Below are positions 24,093 through 36,087 of a stretch of DNA of 64,000 nt, in pieces; the stretch's first letter is position 1; each line of letters starts with the position of its first letter. The notes beneath the pieces are model-generated. The model was not told the origin of the DNA and did not search any database. It saw nothing but the letters and a program-made list of their open reading frames with translations. Both the position numbers and the translations under genes were made by a program. This DNA is from Collybiopsis luxurians FD-317 M1. Its lineage: Eukaryota; Basidiomycota; Agaricomycetes; Agaricales; Omphalotaceae. The DNA lies in contig KN834814.1 in the NCBI GenBank assembly GCA_000827265.1, positions 62,001-126,000 of the forward strand. Direction: 5' to 3'.

Positions 24093-25298
24093 CTAATCCA
24101 CAACCTTTTGCGAAACCGGTTTCCTCTGTAACACCTCCACCCATTTTCTCGGGAACCAGCCTTCTTTCCCATCCCGTGTCCTCCCCCTCCACCACTCTGC
24201 CTCTCCGCCACCCTGAGGCTCAACCCGAGGATCAATCTCCATTCCCCGCGCCTGATCCCACTTGCCCATGATCGCTACTATTTCATTCTCCTTTAGCCCC
24301 AATTCCGATGAATTGCTGGCTGTGAACGGGTACAACGCACGGGCAAATGTTAGCGATGACGGATCGAGAGGAGGAAGACCTGATCCTATTGCAGCCGAAT
24401 TCCCGAGACCAGCTTGGGCCTGAGCCTCTGCTCTGGCGGCAAGAATTTTAATGAGTTTTGTCATGGCGTAGGGTACACCAAAGATGGCGAGCAAGAAGAA
24501 GATGAGTGGTTTCTTGCTGGGACGGGGTGGTGGAGGTCCCGAAGGACCTTGGATCGGCTTCCCATTGACAAATTGTCTGAATTCCCCAGACATACCTCCT
24601 GCAGTACTCTTCCTTCCCGTCAGCAACTCTTTCATCCATCGGACCAATCCAAACAAGCCCAAAACACTCCCCAGTGCATTCCGAAGTTGACCAAACTGAT
24701 CAACAACACCGACCATGGCGAAAAATGAAGAATGCGTGGCCATGAATGTGCTTTCAAGCATCTGAGCGACACCAGAAAACGTCTGCACGATGGAGTGCAA
24801 CAAGGCAAAAGTATGCTGGGTGGTTTGTTCGAGGGTCTGGGTAAGTGAAGGAGGTAGAGGGTTGCCATTGGCATCGACCGGGACTCCGTTGGGACCAATC
24901 ATGCCTCCCAACCCAGGCCCATACATGCCCCCGCCATAACCCATTCCCATACCACCGTACCCGCCATATCCCCCGTATCCACCCAGTCCACCATACGTCC
25001 CTAAGCCTCCGTACCCACCATAAGAACCTAGACCTCCGTATGAACCATAGCCGCCATATGAACCTAGTGTGCCTAGCCTCGAGTACGGTGATGCTCCGTA
25101 CGAGTAAGGTGTTGAGGTGGAGGCAGCCAGGTTATTTTGAGCCATAGGAGAAGAGAATGAAGCAGGTCTTTCAGGCACAGTCGGAGTATTTGACTCGGGA
25201 TTGCTCGACGCCGTTGTTGTTGAAGTAGGCAGTGAAGGCGCAGAGGTTGCAGTTGTGACTGCGCCGGTTCGCTCCCATGGTTTTGGCGGTGATCCCAT
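24093..25298 (-). CDS. PEX13: Peroxin 13, peroxisomal membrane docking protein
   Basis: A single exon of 401 codons. PEX13 joins PEX14 in the docking complex for the PTS1 receptor PEX5 in the peroxisomal membrane. It begins MGSPPKPWERTGA, the typical PEX13 start, then a Thr/Ser/Pro region, and Gly/Tyr repeats at about 75-135 (SYGGYGSYGG, GLGGYGGYGG) that in known PEX13 form a selective hydrogel. The conserved membrane-associated core (TQTLEQTTQHTFALLHSIV, MKELLTGRK) follows, with a hydrophobic segment near 268-285 (LIFFLLAIFGVPYAMTKLI). The C-terminal SH3 domain (~315-390) carries ARALYPFTA, EIVAIMGKW and EWWRGRTRDGKEGWFPRKWV. All elements are present in order. Confidence 0.95.
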   Translation of the reverse strand: MGSPPKPWERTGAVTTATSAPSLPTSTTTASSNPESNTPTVPERPASFSSPMAQNNLAASTSTPYSYGASPYSRLGTLGSYGGYGSYGGLGSYGGYGGLGTYGGLGGYGGYGGYGGMGMGYGGGMYGPGLGGMIGPNGVPVDANGNPLPPSLTQTLEQTTQHTFALLHSIVQTFSGVAQMLESTFMATHSSFFAMVGVVDQFGQLRNALGSVLGLFGLVRWMKELLTGRKSTAGGMSGEFRQFVNGKPIQGPSGPPPPRPSKKPLIFFLLAIFGVPYAMTKLIKILAARAEAQAQAGLGNSAAIGSGLPPLDPSSLTFARALYPFTASNSSELGLKENEIVAIMGKWDQARGMEIDPRVEPQGGGEAEWWRGRTRDGKEGWFPRKWVEVLQRKPVSQKVVD

Positions 25299-25550
25299 AA
25301 CTAGAACGATTGGATAAAGTGACAGCTACTCAGTAAAATGAATTGAGCTGAACCGTGCAGCGAGGATGAAGAGAAGGGGCAAGGTGTATCGTGAGAAAAT
25401 GAAGCGGGGTATAACGATCGGCTTTTAGCACTCCCCGAGAAGCCGAAGCACTGCTACATAGCAATAGGTACTGTAAAAGCATGTAGGTATATAACTGAAT
25501 CCCATAGTCCAAATGCAAAAAGAAAAAAATAAAAAGTGCTCTCTATACTA

Positions 25551-27905
25551 CTACTTCTTCATCAACTTTTCGTGAAGTTGCGCCCCCTTCAACTTGGCCC
25601 TTAAATACTCTATCCGCTCCTCATACCTTCTCGACACTTCGTCTCTCCGCCGCCGCAATTCCTCCATCTCTTCGTCCACTTCATTGTCGCCCACCTGTAC
25701 CTCATCTTCCGGGACACTCAACATTGGCAAATGCCCTGTACTTCTCGTCAAATTCAAACTCGAATTACTTCCACTCGCATTACGACCCAAATGCCCCAGA
25801 TTTGAAGGAAGCGCCGGAACAGGTACCGCAGGAGACGAAGGTGTCAAACCTCGCCGTTTTGATGCAGCTACAGACGATCCCATACTCGAAGAAGAATTCT
25901 TCCGATGTAGAGACCCGCCTGAGGCCGAAATAGAAGCCAGCGAGGATTTCGTGGGTAAAGGAGGTAGTGGCATCCGTGTACTGCTAGCACTTGTGCCTTC
26001 GCGGTGCATAGATCGCGTTGAACGAGCAGTATGAACAGACGTCCCAGAGCGTATTGATACAACGTCCGTATCCACATGAAGGTTGGGACGGAAATGCATT
26101 TTGGAATCCGGTGTCAGTGTCCAAGCCGCCCCGCTAGCAGACACTGGTTGAATATCGCCAACAATGGTCATCGGACGATTATCTTGTCTAGAATAATGAC
26201 TTTTCTGCCTCTTCGCCAACGTCGTCACCTCTAACCCATTGAACGCATCCATAAGTCTCTTCCCCTCCGCCTCAATAGCAGCCATTTCTCTTTTGATATC
26301 TGCACTTGTGACTAAATTCGAATCATCGAACAAATCTTGTAGTCTCTCCCCTCCACCAGTGTGCTTGTGGTCAGAGTGCATGTTCAAGCCTTTGGTGCTG
26401 AAAGATGAAGGAGGAACGGCAAGTCTTCGTATACTGGAAGCGGACCTCGACGGTGTTTGAGGACTATAACCGTCCGAAGGTGACCTATCTGAGTAACCAA
26501 GCCCAGTGTTCCTGGATGTCCGTGATGAGAGTGAGAACGTATCAGACTGAGGATTCTTCGGCCCATCCGTCCCAATGGACGTATCACTCGTCTTCCTCTT
26601 CACACTCCGCACACTACCCACACGAGTAGCCGTCGCACGGGATTGAGCTGGAAAGGCACTTGAGGTTGTCGAGTTGACAGAATAGATGCTGGACGTATCA
26701 CTTCGATCTCGATTTGAACCGCGATTCTTTGCCCGTTGAAGGATACTTGCCACTCCAGACCTGACAGACCGAATAGAGGGGGATCTGGTAGACAGGCCCG
26801 AACTTGGGGCCACGTCAACGTGGAAATTCGAGGAGAGGCGAGATGAGGAGATTGAAGCTTGAAAGGGTCATCATTAGGGCAAGTTAGTGGAGTTGGCTTC
26901 AAGAAAAAACTTACCTCGCCCTTCGGACACAGCCATTCCACTTCCCGGTACAACTCCCAGGGGCGCTATGGACTCTGGAACAATGGATTTTTCGGTCGGA
27001 ACTGTCGCATTTCCAGCAAATCGTTCAAACAGATTTTGTCGTAAGAGCCGATAGTCGTCGTCACTGCCTTTCATAAGATACCAACTTGACATTAGCGAAC
27101 GACTGCGACTCACTTTAACAGCCCTTCCTCATTAGCCACCGCTAGTTCATTCAGTCTCTGTGCCAGCGTCATACTAGATGGCGGTGGTAAGAATTTATGG
27201 GATCATAAAAATAAGTTGAAGAATTGTCGCATCATTCAAGTTGTCAAAGGTAAAAAAAAAGTGAACAAAGGGGAAACAGTCGTCGCTTAGTCAATCGGCA
27301 GTTTTAAGAAAGGAAATGATCGCCTCACGTACGTGACGGTATCCGTTCTTGTAGATGAGCGAGCTGTGATATTGGATGGAGTTGTAGTTCCATGTGGAGG
27401 GCTAGTGGAGCTGGCAGATGCTGTCGAAACTGTGCTGGTCCCATGGACTAATTTTGATGAAGAAATTCCTGGGCGTGTGCCTGTTGTATGTTGGTCCCCG
27501 GGACCGAGAATAATAGATTTTTGTTGTTCGGGAGCACGAAGGTTGTTGGAAGAGCTCGTATCAATCTTATTCCGAAGTCTACTGGGTCCGACTTTTTTGA
27601 CCGCAGTTGTAAATGGAGTAGACTGGCTCTTTCTGAGGGTTGGTTGGACAGGGTGGCTGAGTGTTGATGCAGCAGATACATCATGAGGTACGAATGTGCC
27701 AGAGGATCCTGTACCTGTTCGAGATTCTGATCTCTTACTTTTTCCATACTGCGAAGCGAGCTGCAGGTCAAGAAGGGAAGCTAACACGATTTATCTTAGA
27801 ACTTACAAACCGGGACCTGATAACCTGAACTACAGCGGTTGTTCTGGTAGATTGTTCGTGGACGACAAAATCGCCATCAGTGTGTCTTGAAGAGAAAAAC
27901 CCCAT
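25551..27905 (-). CDS. Basidiomycete coiled-coil protein of unknown function
   Basis: Five exons: 27905-27807, 27760-27333, 27173-27114, 27063-26915, 26857-25551 (680 aa). It begins MGFFSSRHTDGDFVVHE. A Ser/Thr/Pro-rich segment (residues ~40-175) precedes the most conserved-looking block, MTLAQRLNELAVANEEGLL joined to NDDDYRLLRQNLFERFAGN, which resembles a short helical module in other basidiomycete proteins. A long Ser/Arg-rich low-complexity stretch follows. The C-terminal ~60 residues are a charged coiled coil (EEMEELRRRRDEVSRRYEER ... LRAKLKGAQLHEKLMKK). I do not recognise the family and assign no function. It is divergent from the alpha/beta hydrolase gene. Exon joins are all GT-AG with matching phases. 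Confidence 0.8.
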
Positions 27906-28334
27906 CTGTTCATCACGGATTCACGTATGATTATGCAAGAACTAGTGAAATGGCCGTCCCAGCGTCAACATGTAATAGAATGAACGATAGACTTTGCGAA
28001 ATGAACGTGGAGGTAACGAACAAGAACCAGGCGCTGGTTTAGACGCCAACCCGCATCAGACTCAACTCGACATTCAGAATTCATTCACAGAAAACTTCAG
28101 CTGACATTCAAGCTTCCACAAGCTGCCCGAACGGAAGCGATACCAACAGGAAGCCGAATAATATGCCAAGACGTGGGATTGCGGCCCAAGTGGCAACTGA
28201 CATATGCATACGGTCATGAGGAGCTTTGACTAGATGGACCTACTGGGTTTCACTGGATATAAGAAACCGGCCTTTGAACTTGAAGCTTGAAGCTTGAAGC
28301 TCCAGGTCTTCCCTTCTTTTCCCTTCTCGATAGC
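27906..28334. promoter_or_regulatory. Divergent promoter with TATA box and 7-bp tandem repeat
   Basis: ATATAAG at 28257-28263 lies ~70 bp before the hydrolase ATG and is a plausible TATA box. Just downstream three perfect TTGAAGC heptamers occupy 28280-28300, so they fall in the probable 5' UTR. Nothing comparable is seen toward the coiled-coil gene. Confidence 0.55.
28280..28300. repeat. Three tandem TTGAAGC heptamers
   Basis: Perfect 3 x 7 bp direct repeat, preceded by an imperfect TTGAAC copy, in the 5' leader of the hydrolase gene. Confidence 0.85.
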
Positions 28335-29337
28335 ATGGCTGCCACCACCACCGTTATCGTCCCTCACCTCGGCGGAATCACAGCTGGTTACAAGCTGTCG
28401 GCGCACAAGTACGACACAACAAAGCCGACATGTGTCCTCATAAATTCAATGTGCACTACCGTGTCGCTTTTTGCAGACCAGTTCTCCGACGTTAAACTGA
28501 CCGACGCTTTAAATCTTCTTGCCATTGAACCCCTTGGACATGGTGCGACAACTTGTCCCATTGAGCAATTTACCTACTGGGACAGCGCTACCGTGGCGTT
28601 GCAGGTCATGGATGCGCTGGGTATCGAAAAGGCCTTTGCAATGGGCTCAAGCCAAGGCGGATGGATTATCGTCCGTATGGCGCTCATAGCGCCAGAGAGG
28701 GTATACAGCTTGATTTATCCTAAGCGACGGGTAGGCTAAAACCACCCGCGTAGATACTCGGGCTCATGCCATTAGGTACTTCGATGGACTGCGAGTCGGC
28801 GGATTCTCGAAGTAAAAACGCATGGGATCCCAGTCCAATGCTCACACCGTTCTATGACAAATGGTGCAGTTTCATTCCTGATTTTGTTGTTGACGATGTT
28901 TGGTGCGGAATGGTGGTCAACCTTGGATTTTCCGGTCTCCTTCCTCGGGAGAAGGTCGATTTTTGGTACTCGACTATGAAGAGCGTCTATAAAGGAGACG
29001 ATGGCAGAAAGAAGCTCAAAGTTGCTCTCGCTTGTTTACTCGAAAGGGATGGCATCCTGCTAAGATTGAGGGAAATCCAGTGTCCTGTTTATTGGCTACA
29101 GGTCAGTACAACTAGGAATCGAGAGAAAATTGCATTCTCTGAGTTGTGAATCAGGGAGACAAGGATATACCATATGGCATTGCTCTTGCCGCTGAACAAA
29201 TTGAGCTATTCAAAGCCTCGAGGAAGGCCAAGCTAGATATTGTCAAGGGAGGAAGTCACTTTTTGAACGCGACACATCCGACGGAGGTGAGCGAAGCTCT
29301 GCTGAAACTGGTAAATTCGGACGAGCACACCGTGTAG
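28335..29337 (+). CDS. Alpha/beta hydrolase fold protein
   Basis: Three exons: 28335-28700, 28754-29101, 29155-29337 (298 aa). The fold's elements are visible: a substrate-pocket strand near CVLINSMCTTVSLFADQF, DALNLLAIEPLGHGAT, and the nucleophile elbow GSSQGG (Ser near 105). A lid region is followed by CPVYWLQGDKDIPYG with the likely acid Asp, and GGSHFLNATHP with the catalytic His. Family members include esterases, lipases and epoxide hydrolases; the substrate cannot be read. An in-frame ATG at 28287 exists, but 28335 (MAATTTVIVPHLGG) sits at a normal distance from the TATA box and gives a family-like N-terminus. No signal peptide. Confidence 0.88.
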
Positions 29338-29631
29338 CGTAATGACAAAGTGAATTATGTACTTTGTTTTTTTGTTACGAGAACATTCTTTATACAAACT
29401 GTGCACGGCTCACTCTCGATCATCGCATTCGCTCAGAGATCGATGTTCAGTTTTTCGAAAAAATGATGCAGGCGGTCATTGATTTGAAAGCAAAGTAATT
29501 AAAGTATACAATCGTTCAAGTCTAAAAAATTATTTAGGTATCCCAAGGACGGGGCTCATCGACATAGAGATCATTCCAATCATAAATCGTCCGTCACAAT
29601 CTGTGAGCATATCGTATCGAAACCAAGTTAT

Positions 29632-31317
29632 TCAGCCTACGATTTTCGCTACTGGTCCAGGCCAATCCGCTCCAGCCGAGATGCCTGTAGTCGGAGACCA
29701 TCCTCCAGCCTCTGACGTCGCAGCTTCCGACGTGGCGCTTCCTCCAACATCCACTTCAGGACTATTACCAGGAGCAGCTGAATCCGGAGGTGTTAGCGAT
29801 GGCACTGACGGTAGCAGCCCAAATTTCTGTCCGATAATATCTTGAAGGCCTTCCTGTACTCCGACGTAATCATGATTCCCTTCCAACATTTTCACGAAAA
29901 TCACTTCTCTCTCTCTAGGTGAACCTCCGCCTGGCTGACCGGCAGCCCAATACTCGCCTCCTCTGATGCGTTCTCCTCCGACGGTGGTTTCACCACCTCT
30001 ATCAACAAATTCTTCCATGACTCCAAAGTTGGCCATGCGTGTGGTAGTGACAATATTCTCGCGTTGAGCCTTTCGAGCAGCAATTTGAGCGGTGAAGGCG
30101 GACCAGTCCTCTTTAGTTGTTGATACGAGATCGGAGGGGATGTCGACGGAGGGGAGGAGAGGGTCCAAAAAGGCATTAAAGAGAATCTCGGAATGAGTGT
30201 AGGGGATATCCCAGTCGTTTTCTGCAAGCAGGGTGAGCGACGTGAGAGGGAAAGGGGAAAGAATTATTTACCGGCATGAGCTATCAAAACTTTGCCTTTG
30301 ATTTGCTAAAGCAGAAAGCATTAGTACAAAGAATGAGTAGGAAATGGCAGAACGTACCGGAATGACACTGAGAGTGTCGAATTTGTGAATAAGTGCCCAG
30401 GTCACGAAATCTGCAACAGCATGAGTAAAGAGCTCAACGAGAGACAAGAACCGTACTGAAAGCGTAAGGAATAATAGTTAATGGTTTGATGAGTGGTATC
30501 ATGCCCAACATGTTGTATGTTTTCAACAATTGGGTGATACTTGAAAATGGACTCATCAAGACAACTCCTCGGTAGGGCAGTTCTTCCCTCGACAGTTGTG
30601 CTGCTAATCGTGCACTCACGCCCGTTCCCAAGGAGTGGCCCATTATGATAATGTCCTCCCCTCTGGCCCCGGAACTAATGAGCCATTCGTACGCTGCACG
30701 AGCATCCCTTACTAAACCGTCCTCGGAGGGCGATCCGGTGCTGTCTGCAAAGCCTCGGTAGTCAACAGCAAGAACGTTGACATTTAGGCGAGAAGAAAAC
30801 GCAGAGTAATGTTGGATCCGGGCCTTAAATGCGCGCGTAGCCGCATTTCCGTGGAAGAAGAGGATGGTTTTTCTTTGGCGCAATGCATGTTCGATATAGG
30901 GTTTTGGCGTTGTGTCGTGCGAGGGAAGAGACTGATAGAAAGATTCAGAGAGGATGAACCAGGCTCCTAGAGTTTCATTATCGACTGTTTGAATTTTGAA
31001 GTTGAACGTCTTGTTCACTACAGCTTGAATGAGAAGGATTGCATATTACGATGACGGTTATAGCGCACAAGCAAGTCCATATCTCTCCGGTGCATCAAAA
31101 TCTGCAAAAAATGGCAGACGAATAGCATTCAGGTAGAGAGCGCTAAAATTGCGGAGAGGTAAGAACAACCTAAGGGGAAAAAAAAGAAATCTACGGACTG
31201 AGATTGAAAGTAAGGTACGGCCATTAAGCCAAGAGCCACTGCATAAATGCCCCCAGCAACTGCTAGAGCTGTTCTAGCATTAGCTAGTATTCTTAGTCCG
31301 GTAGATGAAGAAGACAT
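29632..31317 (-). CDS. ABHD12-like membrane serine hydrolase (lysophospholipase/monoglyceride lipase)
   Basis: Six exons: 31317-31199, 31142-31069, 31017-30457, 30410-30358, 30305-30272, 30221-29632 (476 aa). An N-terminal membrane anchor (ALAVAGGIYAVALGLMAVPYF) is followed by FQSHALYLNAIRLPFFADF and APERYGLALNKTFNFKIQT, typical of ABHD12. The hydrolase core has oxyanion motif FFHGNAATR near 118, LAVDYRGFADSTGSPSE, the nucleophile GHSLGTG near 192, AENDWDIPYTHSE (acid) and EGNHDYVG (His). Known relatives hydrolyse lysophosphatidylserine or monoacylglycerol at ER or other membranes. Exon 5 is 34 nt. The first donor (CA/GTCCGT) was chosen because it alone keeps the conserved frame. Confidence 0.9.
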
Positions 31318-31590
31318 GGTCAGAGTTCAAGTTGAACCGTTGGTGCCTATTCCGTTTTTGGCGCGTCGCGATTTTGAAACCGGTCACGTGTTGGCAACCC
31401 AGATAAGTAATCCCTGATTGATAAACTCTGCCGCCTAGACTGTAACCGTCAAAGATGTGATTCTGTTTCATCAAATCGCGCAACCAAACTTAGCATCGCT
31501 TTGAAGCAATCAAGCGGTTCCAATTCGAATTCAAATGCAATAGCGAAATTATAATATAGAACTACGAAATGCAGTTTCCATAAAGTTCCA

Positions 31591-33491
31591 TTATTCCCTT
31601 AACCTACTTAAAATTTCATTGACAGCCTGTTTTACAATGTCGACGGTAAACCTTGGAGGCGTATGATTTTTTTCGGGAACCATCTCTGTACATCTCACTC
31701 CAAGTGCCTACAATAAATAGTGAATCACTAACAAGTTAACGGCAGCCGCATAATTGGAGTTCTTACAGTGATTTTGCTCTCATCCAGTGGGACGTCACCC
31801 CCTCTGAGATACACTAGGTCCGTTACGAAGGCTGAGATGGGATACATCGTACTGGCGTAGCCCAAGCCGAATGGTTGTGGCTGGTACTGGCTATTCAGGG
31901 TGCGAGCAATGGCTTGGAGGTAATCAATAGCCGAGTACCCTTCAGTCTCTCGGTCATTTTCACTGTTCACTGAGTAAATCATAGTGGTGAGCATACCTGA
32001 CACTCGTGAAAACCAAATTTTAACCTACGGAGCAGAATTTTTGCCCGAAGTGAAGAGGAACCGGCGATTGCGCGAGCCACTCCTCGCAAGGCCAAACATG
32101 GCATAATGCTGCCTAGCTCGAGCGGTTGTAAAAAGACCCAATTGAGAAATAACTTACCTAGTCCAAAGAGAGCCACAGGAATACACCAGAACATCCCTAT
32201 TCTTCAGATTTGAGAGATAGTCCGGATTAGGAGAAGGATGTATCTCGCTGCCGTATGTGTTGATGTACAGCAGTCCTAAAATGATTTCGTTCAACATCAA
32301 TGCTCGGTATGACACAGCAAACGTACTGGAAATCCGAGAACTTAAAGGCTCGAAACGTTCTTTTTCGTTTGCTTGAAAAAGAACATTCTGCTGTCGGCTT
32401 GCAGAATCAAGGGGAGACCACTCATCATTGGATTCGATAACATTGATGGCAGGAGCCCGCGCCACCGGATGGGAAATGTCGCACTGCCCGACAATTCTCT
32501 CCCCATCTTCCTACGATAACGTTGCAGTTTATCGTGCTATATCATAAATAAACGCGTACCAGTTCCGCGGCGATGGTAACTGTATGATTTGTGACAATCA
32601 CAGGCAGGATATTGGCCTGGCTGTTCGTGATGGAAGAGAACAGGAAAATCGCTGATGGAAGAGAACGAAAAAATCCCTGAGCGGCTGCGATGAAGTAGTT
32701 ACCAATGCTTCAGGTTGTACTGTCAGTCCTTAAAAAGGCATTTGAGTCGGAATCGTTCACCTTCCGTTGATAAAGGTAAAGTTTTTGTGTGCACGCTTTA
32801 GCAATTCACTTTCAAAATACACCAGGAAGCCTACGTGGCTGCTGTTCAGGTAACAGGGATGGGCCAAAATTAGAACCATACCTCGGATGGTCTCTTTACG
32901 ATCAGTCGGAATTCCGTTCCACAGGGAACTTCTGCCTTCAACTATCTCTCTCCACTCGTCTCGAGCTTGACGCTCTGAATAGTGAGGTGGAAGACGATAA
33001 GCAAGGAGCGCTCTAATAGCCTCCAATGGCGAGGATGCTGGAGCTGGGGGAATAAGCCTTACAAGCCTAGACCGAATATCACCTCGGGGTAAATCAGCGG
33101 CATGTATGTCTGTGAATTCTTAAGAAGTAATACCGATAGATGGACCACCAAGAACACGGATGATTTCGCTGGAAGAGCCGCCGTCATCCGATACAGGAAG
33201 TACATAACATGCGTTTGGGAACGCTGTGCAGATGGCATTACCTCCGGTGCCACCAGAGATGACGATGAACGAGGTAGATTTCACAGTACTAGACTCCTTA
33301 GCAGCTGCCTCGCGCTGGGCAGTCAAGGTTTGGAGCGATGGCGGCCGGATTTCTAGATGAGGAGTAGAGCGTGAATATCCTGGGGTAGTATTCTGAATCG
33401 GGAGATCAAAAACGGAAGAACCAGGACTATCTGGACCATTTCCGTGAACGCCCAAAGATGATTCCGGAACTCTTGCTCTCGAAGAATCCAT
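31591..33491 (-). CDS. UPF0052/CofD-like (YvcK superfamily) protein, yeast YNL011C-like
   Basis: Nine exons: 33491-33134, 33082-32882, 32830-32761, 32707-32560, 32510-32327, 32275-32158, 32108-32029, 31969-31767, 31707-31591 (492 aa). The signature SFIVISGGTGGNAICTAF with VLPVSDDGGSSSEIIRVLG is diagnostic of the CofD/YvcK nucleotide-binding fold. Other conserved strings are GPSIGDIRSRLVRL, GFLVYFESELL, FINGSIGNYFIAAAQ, ILPVIVTNHTVTIAAELEDG and VLVYSCGSLWTSIMPCLAL. CofD transfers phospholactate in cofactor F420 synthesis and YvcK regulates cell-wall carbon use in bacteria; the role of the fungal version is unknown. All nine exons join in phase with GT-AG. A low-complexity N-terminal ~75 residues is not conserved. 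Confidence 0.9.
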
Positions 33492-33759
33492 GGGAGCTGT
33501 TCAATGTAACTGGAGCTGAGATGTGTGATGAACCCAAAGATATTGCAGCAACGTGTCACTTATCCTTACTATTCACATTCGGAGGTGAAAGACCGTACTC
33601 GTAATATACGGCTAAGGTGATAAAGCGCCCGCCATCATTTACGCGACGAATGGCGCTGCGCGCCTCTTGCTTCTTGACTCCCCCCACTGTTGTACCTCTC
33701 GACTTTACTAGCTTTACTCTCCATTTCAACTTTTTGGACTCTTGCTTTTTATCGTTGCT
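33492..33759. promoter_or_regulatory. Divergent promoter CofD-like / DUF7704
   Basis: 268 bp between the two starts, pyrimidine-rich toward the DUF7704 gene, a common fungal start-site feature. No TATA box seen. Confidence 0.4.
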
Positions 33760-34627
33760 ATGTCCGATTCTTTTCCGGCTCTTCCTGGGTTCTACAAGTT
33801 ACTTTTTTTGTACTTCGAACCCGGTAATTAACCAACTTCTTTGGGTCTATGTTGGCGAACATAACCTGCGATTAATAGTTTCTACTATAAGTCCGGCTCT
33901 TTTGATTTGGCTTTGGCCTGGCGCGTCCTGGTTTCACCATCAGCTCGTTCCAACTCCCGATGTCCTCGCTTCTCGATCTCTGGATGCTCGTACCGTTCTT
34001 GCTGTGTGGCAGCTCGGAAATTGTTAGCAAACATCGTGTCATCTGCTTCTAGACTCTGGCAATAAATTCTCGACAGGTTACATGCTTCTGGGGTTGATAT
34101 CGTCTTTGGTCTTCAGGGCAGTCAGAGATGCCTTACGGAATGATGTTGTTGCACAAGAACGCATTCTTGGTTCTGCTCTCACCGCCTTGGCAATCGCAGA
34201 TGTAAAACCTTTTTTCGTCCGCCAATATACTGTCATCTTCGGTCATGCTTACGAATTGTCATGCAGGTTACTCAGTTAGCGGTGAATTACCCCGTTTCGA
34301 AAAGTAAGCTGATTGATTTGTACAGTGTACTCGCTAGTTTGGTTGGACTTCCACCCGAGTTGCGATTCAGCCCTGCCTCCTGGAACGCAACTACACATGG
34401 AAATATGTCAGTTCTGATTCAACCGTATGGTTCTGTTCTGATCCTGACGTTACTTATAGCACGTTCACAATGTTCTTGTTTTCTGTTAGGTAGGTTAACC
34501 TGTGAAAAACACACGCTCTTCTCGTTTGGCATAACATCTTTCCCAAAGGCTGGCCTGGTTTTTGGGTGTCGGACGCCGTCGTTATTACTATGGCCAACCA
34601 CGACTCACTCAGAATAAAACTAAATAG
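33760..34627 (+). CDS. DUF7704-type integral membrane protein
   Basis: Six exons: 33760-33823, 33879-34022, 34077-34201, 34267-34406, 34460-34489, 34549-34627 (193 aa). It begins MSDSFPALPGFYKLLFLYFE and continues VSTISPALLIWLWPGASWF, then WQLGNCYMLLGLISSLVFRA, ALTALAIADV, a segment ending LPPELRFSPASWNATTHGN, TFTMFLFSVR and LAWFLGVGRRRYYYGQP. The four hydrophobic segments and the N-WNATTHGN motif are typical of fungal DUF7704 proteins, whose function is unknown. Exon 5 is 30 nt. The piece between ADV and GLPPELR (34267-34350) is longer than I expect and may hide one more intron (GTAAGC near 34302). Confidence 0.8.
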
Positions 34628-34829
34628 TTCAGCAACTTGGCAGGCCATGTACCGCGTGTTAAGCGTATTGAACGTGTTAGCCTTTACGCATTCAAATATA
34701 CATCTAAAAGGTGCAAATTTCAGCTAGTGTGACGGGTCGATATGTGTTAGCAGTGAACCAATAATTTAACATCGGTCAGAATGCAACGTAAACTAAAGCC
34801 TGGCGTGCAAGTGAGGACCTCTACGAATA

Positions 34830-36087
34830 TTATACGTTTCTGATAATGTAGCGTTTTGGAGGTGGAGGTGGAGTGCGGATTCGTCGACTCTCTGTTGCTG
34901 TGGCATCTTCATAATAGCTGGACAATTCCTCAGACATATCCGGTGGTGCGAGGTCCAACGATCTGGTCGCTTGAAGAGTATTTCGTTGCCACGCCAAAAT
35001 GGACTGTGTACGGCTATCTAGCGCGTCGGATTGAACGACGTTTAAGCGGGGGGTGGTGCCGCGCTGTGCATGAGTTTCGAAAGGCTCCACGGTAGCGGTC
35101 GATGATGGTCCGCGAAAGAAGGCTAATTTCCATTTTCGCGTCGAGGGAGGACCGGACGAAATAGTTCGATGTGGCAACAGGGGTTTTTGTCCCCGTCGTT
35201 GCCGATATACAAGCAAGAGCACTGCGCAAATGAGAAGAAAAGCAAGGCAACCAAGTACTGCTCCCACAACCGTTGTGACAGGAATTCCATGTTCCCCTGA
35301 CCCTTTGGACTTAGGTTCGGTGCTGTTGATAGCAAGGTGAGAAGTCAGATATCTTCTCGGCTAGTCGAAAGCTCACGTTGAACATGTGATCGAGTCTAAG
35401 AGTATGGGCACACCCCCCTGCTCGTTAATTTGTATGGTCAACGAGTGTTCTGCCATTGGCAGCAAGATATCATTGTAAACCACCACATTATACCGCCAAT
35501 CATTTGAGTCAATATCCTGATCTGGGGTATATTGGCCTACTTCTGATCCATTAATAAGGAAAGACATTTGCGGCGGCGTGCTGCAGAAAAGTATTCAATA
35601 TTTTAAGTTATTGGGAAATAATCTTGCACACCTTGCAAAGTAGGATGGAATGGTGCAGTTAACGTAGACCGCACTTCCTGAAAAGCTCGATGAGTTGAAC
35701 ACTAGTGGACGTCAACAGCTGAGCATTCAACTTACCGAAAAATGTGAACGACGCGTTAGGTGGGTAACTTCCTTGGCTTTTGTTTGAATACTGTGAATAC
35801 TGTTGGAAGGGATAAGCCTTCTATCTAACGGTAAACATCGAATCGTGACTCACATGCCAAGTCTGACTGTAAGCTGGAGACGGAGAGGGAGGTGGAAAAC
35901 CGTCTAAGCATTGGCTGCAAGGAAGTCCTATTTTCCAAGCTTCTGGGGGATTATATGTGATATGAGAATGGGAATCAGGATCGCCCAACTCGTCGTCGAC
36001 GGTAATGTTAATGAGAGTAGAAGCGACTCTTTGACATTGAAGATAAACAAGAAGGTTACTGAACAAGAAGAATGTGACAGAGATCAT
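34830..36087 (-). CDS. Basidiomycete single-pass membrane protein with Ser/Pro cytoplasmic tail
   Basis: Five exons: 36087-35854, 35799-35736, 35677-35632, 35580-35377, 35322-34830 (346 aa). An N-terminal signal peptide (MISVTFFLFSNLLVYLQC) is followed by an extracellular beta-rich region with hallmarks of a large mushroom family: ITVDDELGD, ITYNPPEAWK, YPPNASFTFF joined to GSAVYVNCTIPSYFA, then MSFLINGSEVGQY and HSLTIQINEQGG. A transmembrane helix (VVGAVLGCLAFLLICAVLLL) and a basic YRQRRGQ anchor lead to a Ser/Thr/Pro tail. These proteins are common in Agaricomycetes and are thought to be surface receptors or adhesins, but function is unproven. All junctions are in phase. Confidence 0.83.
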
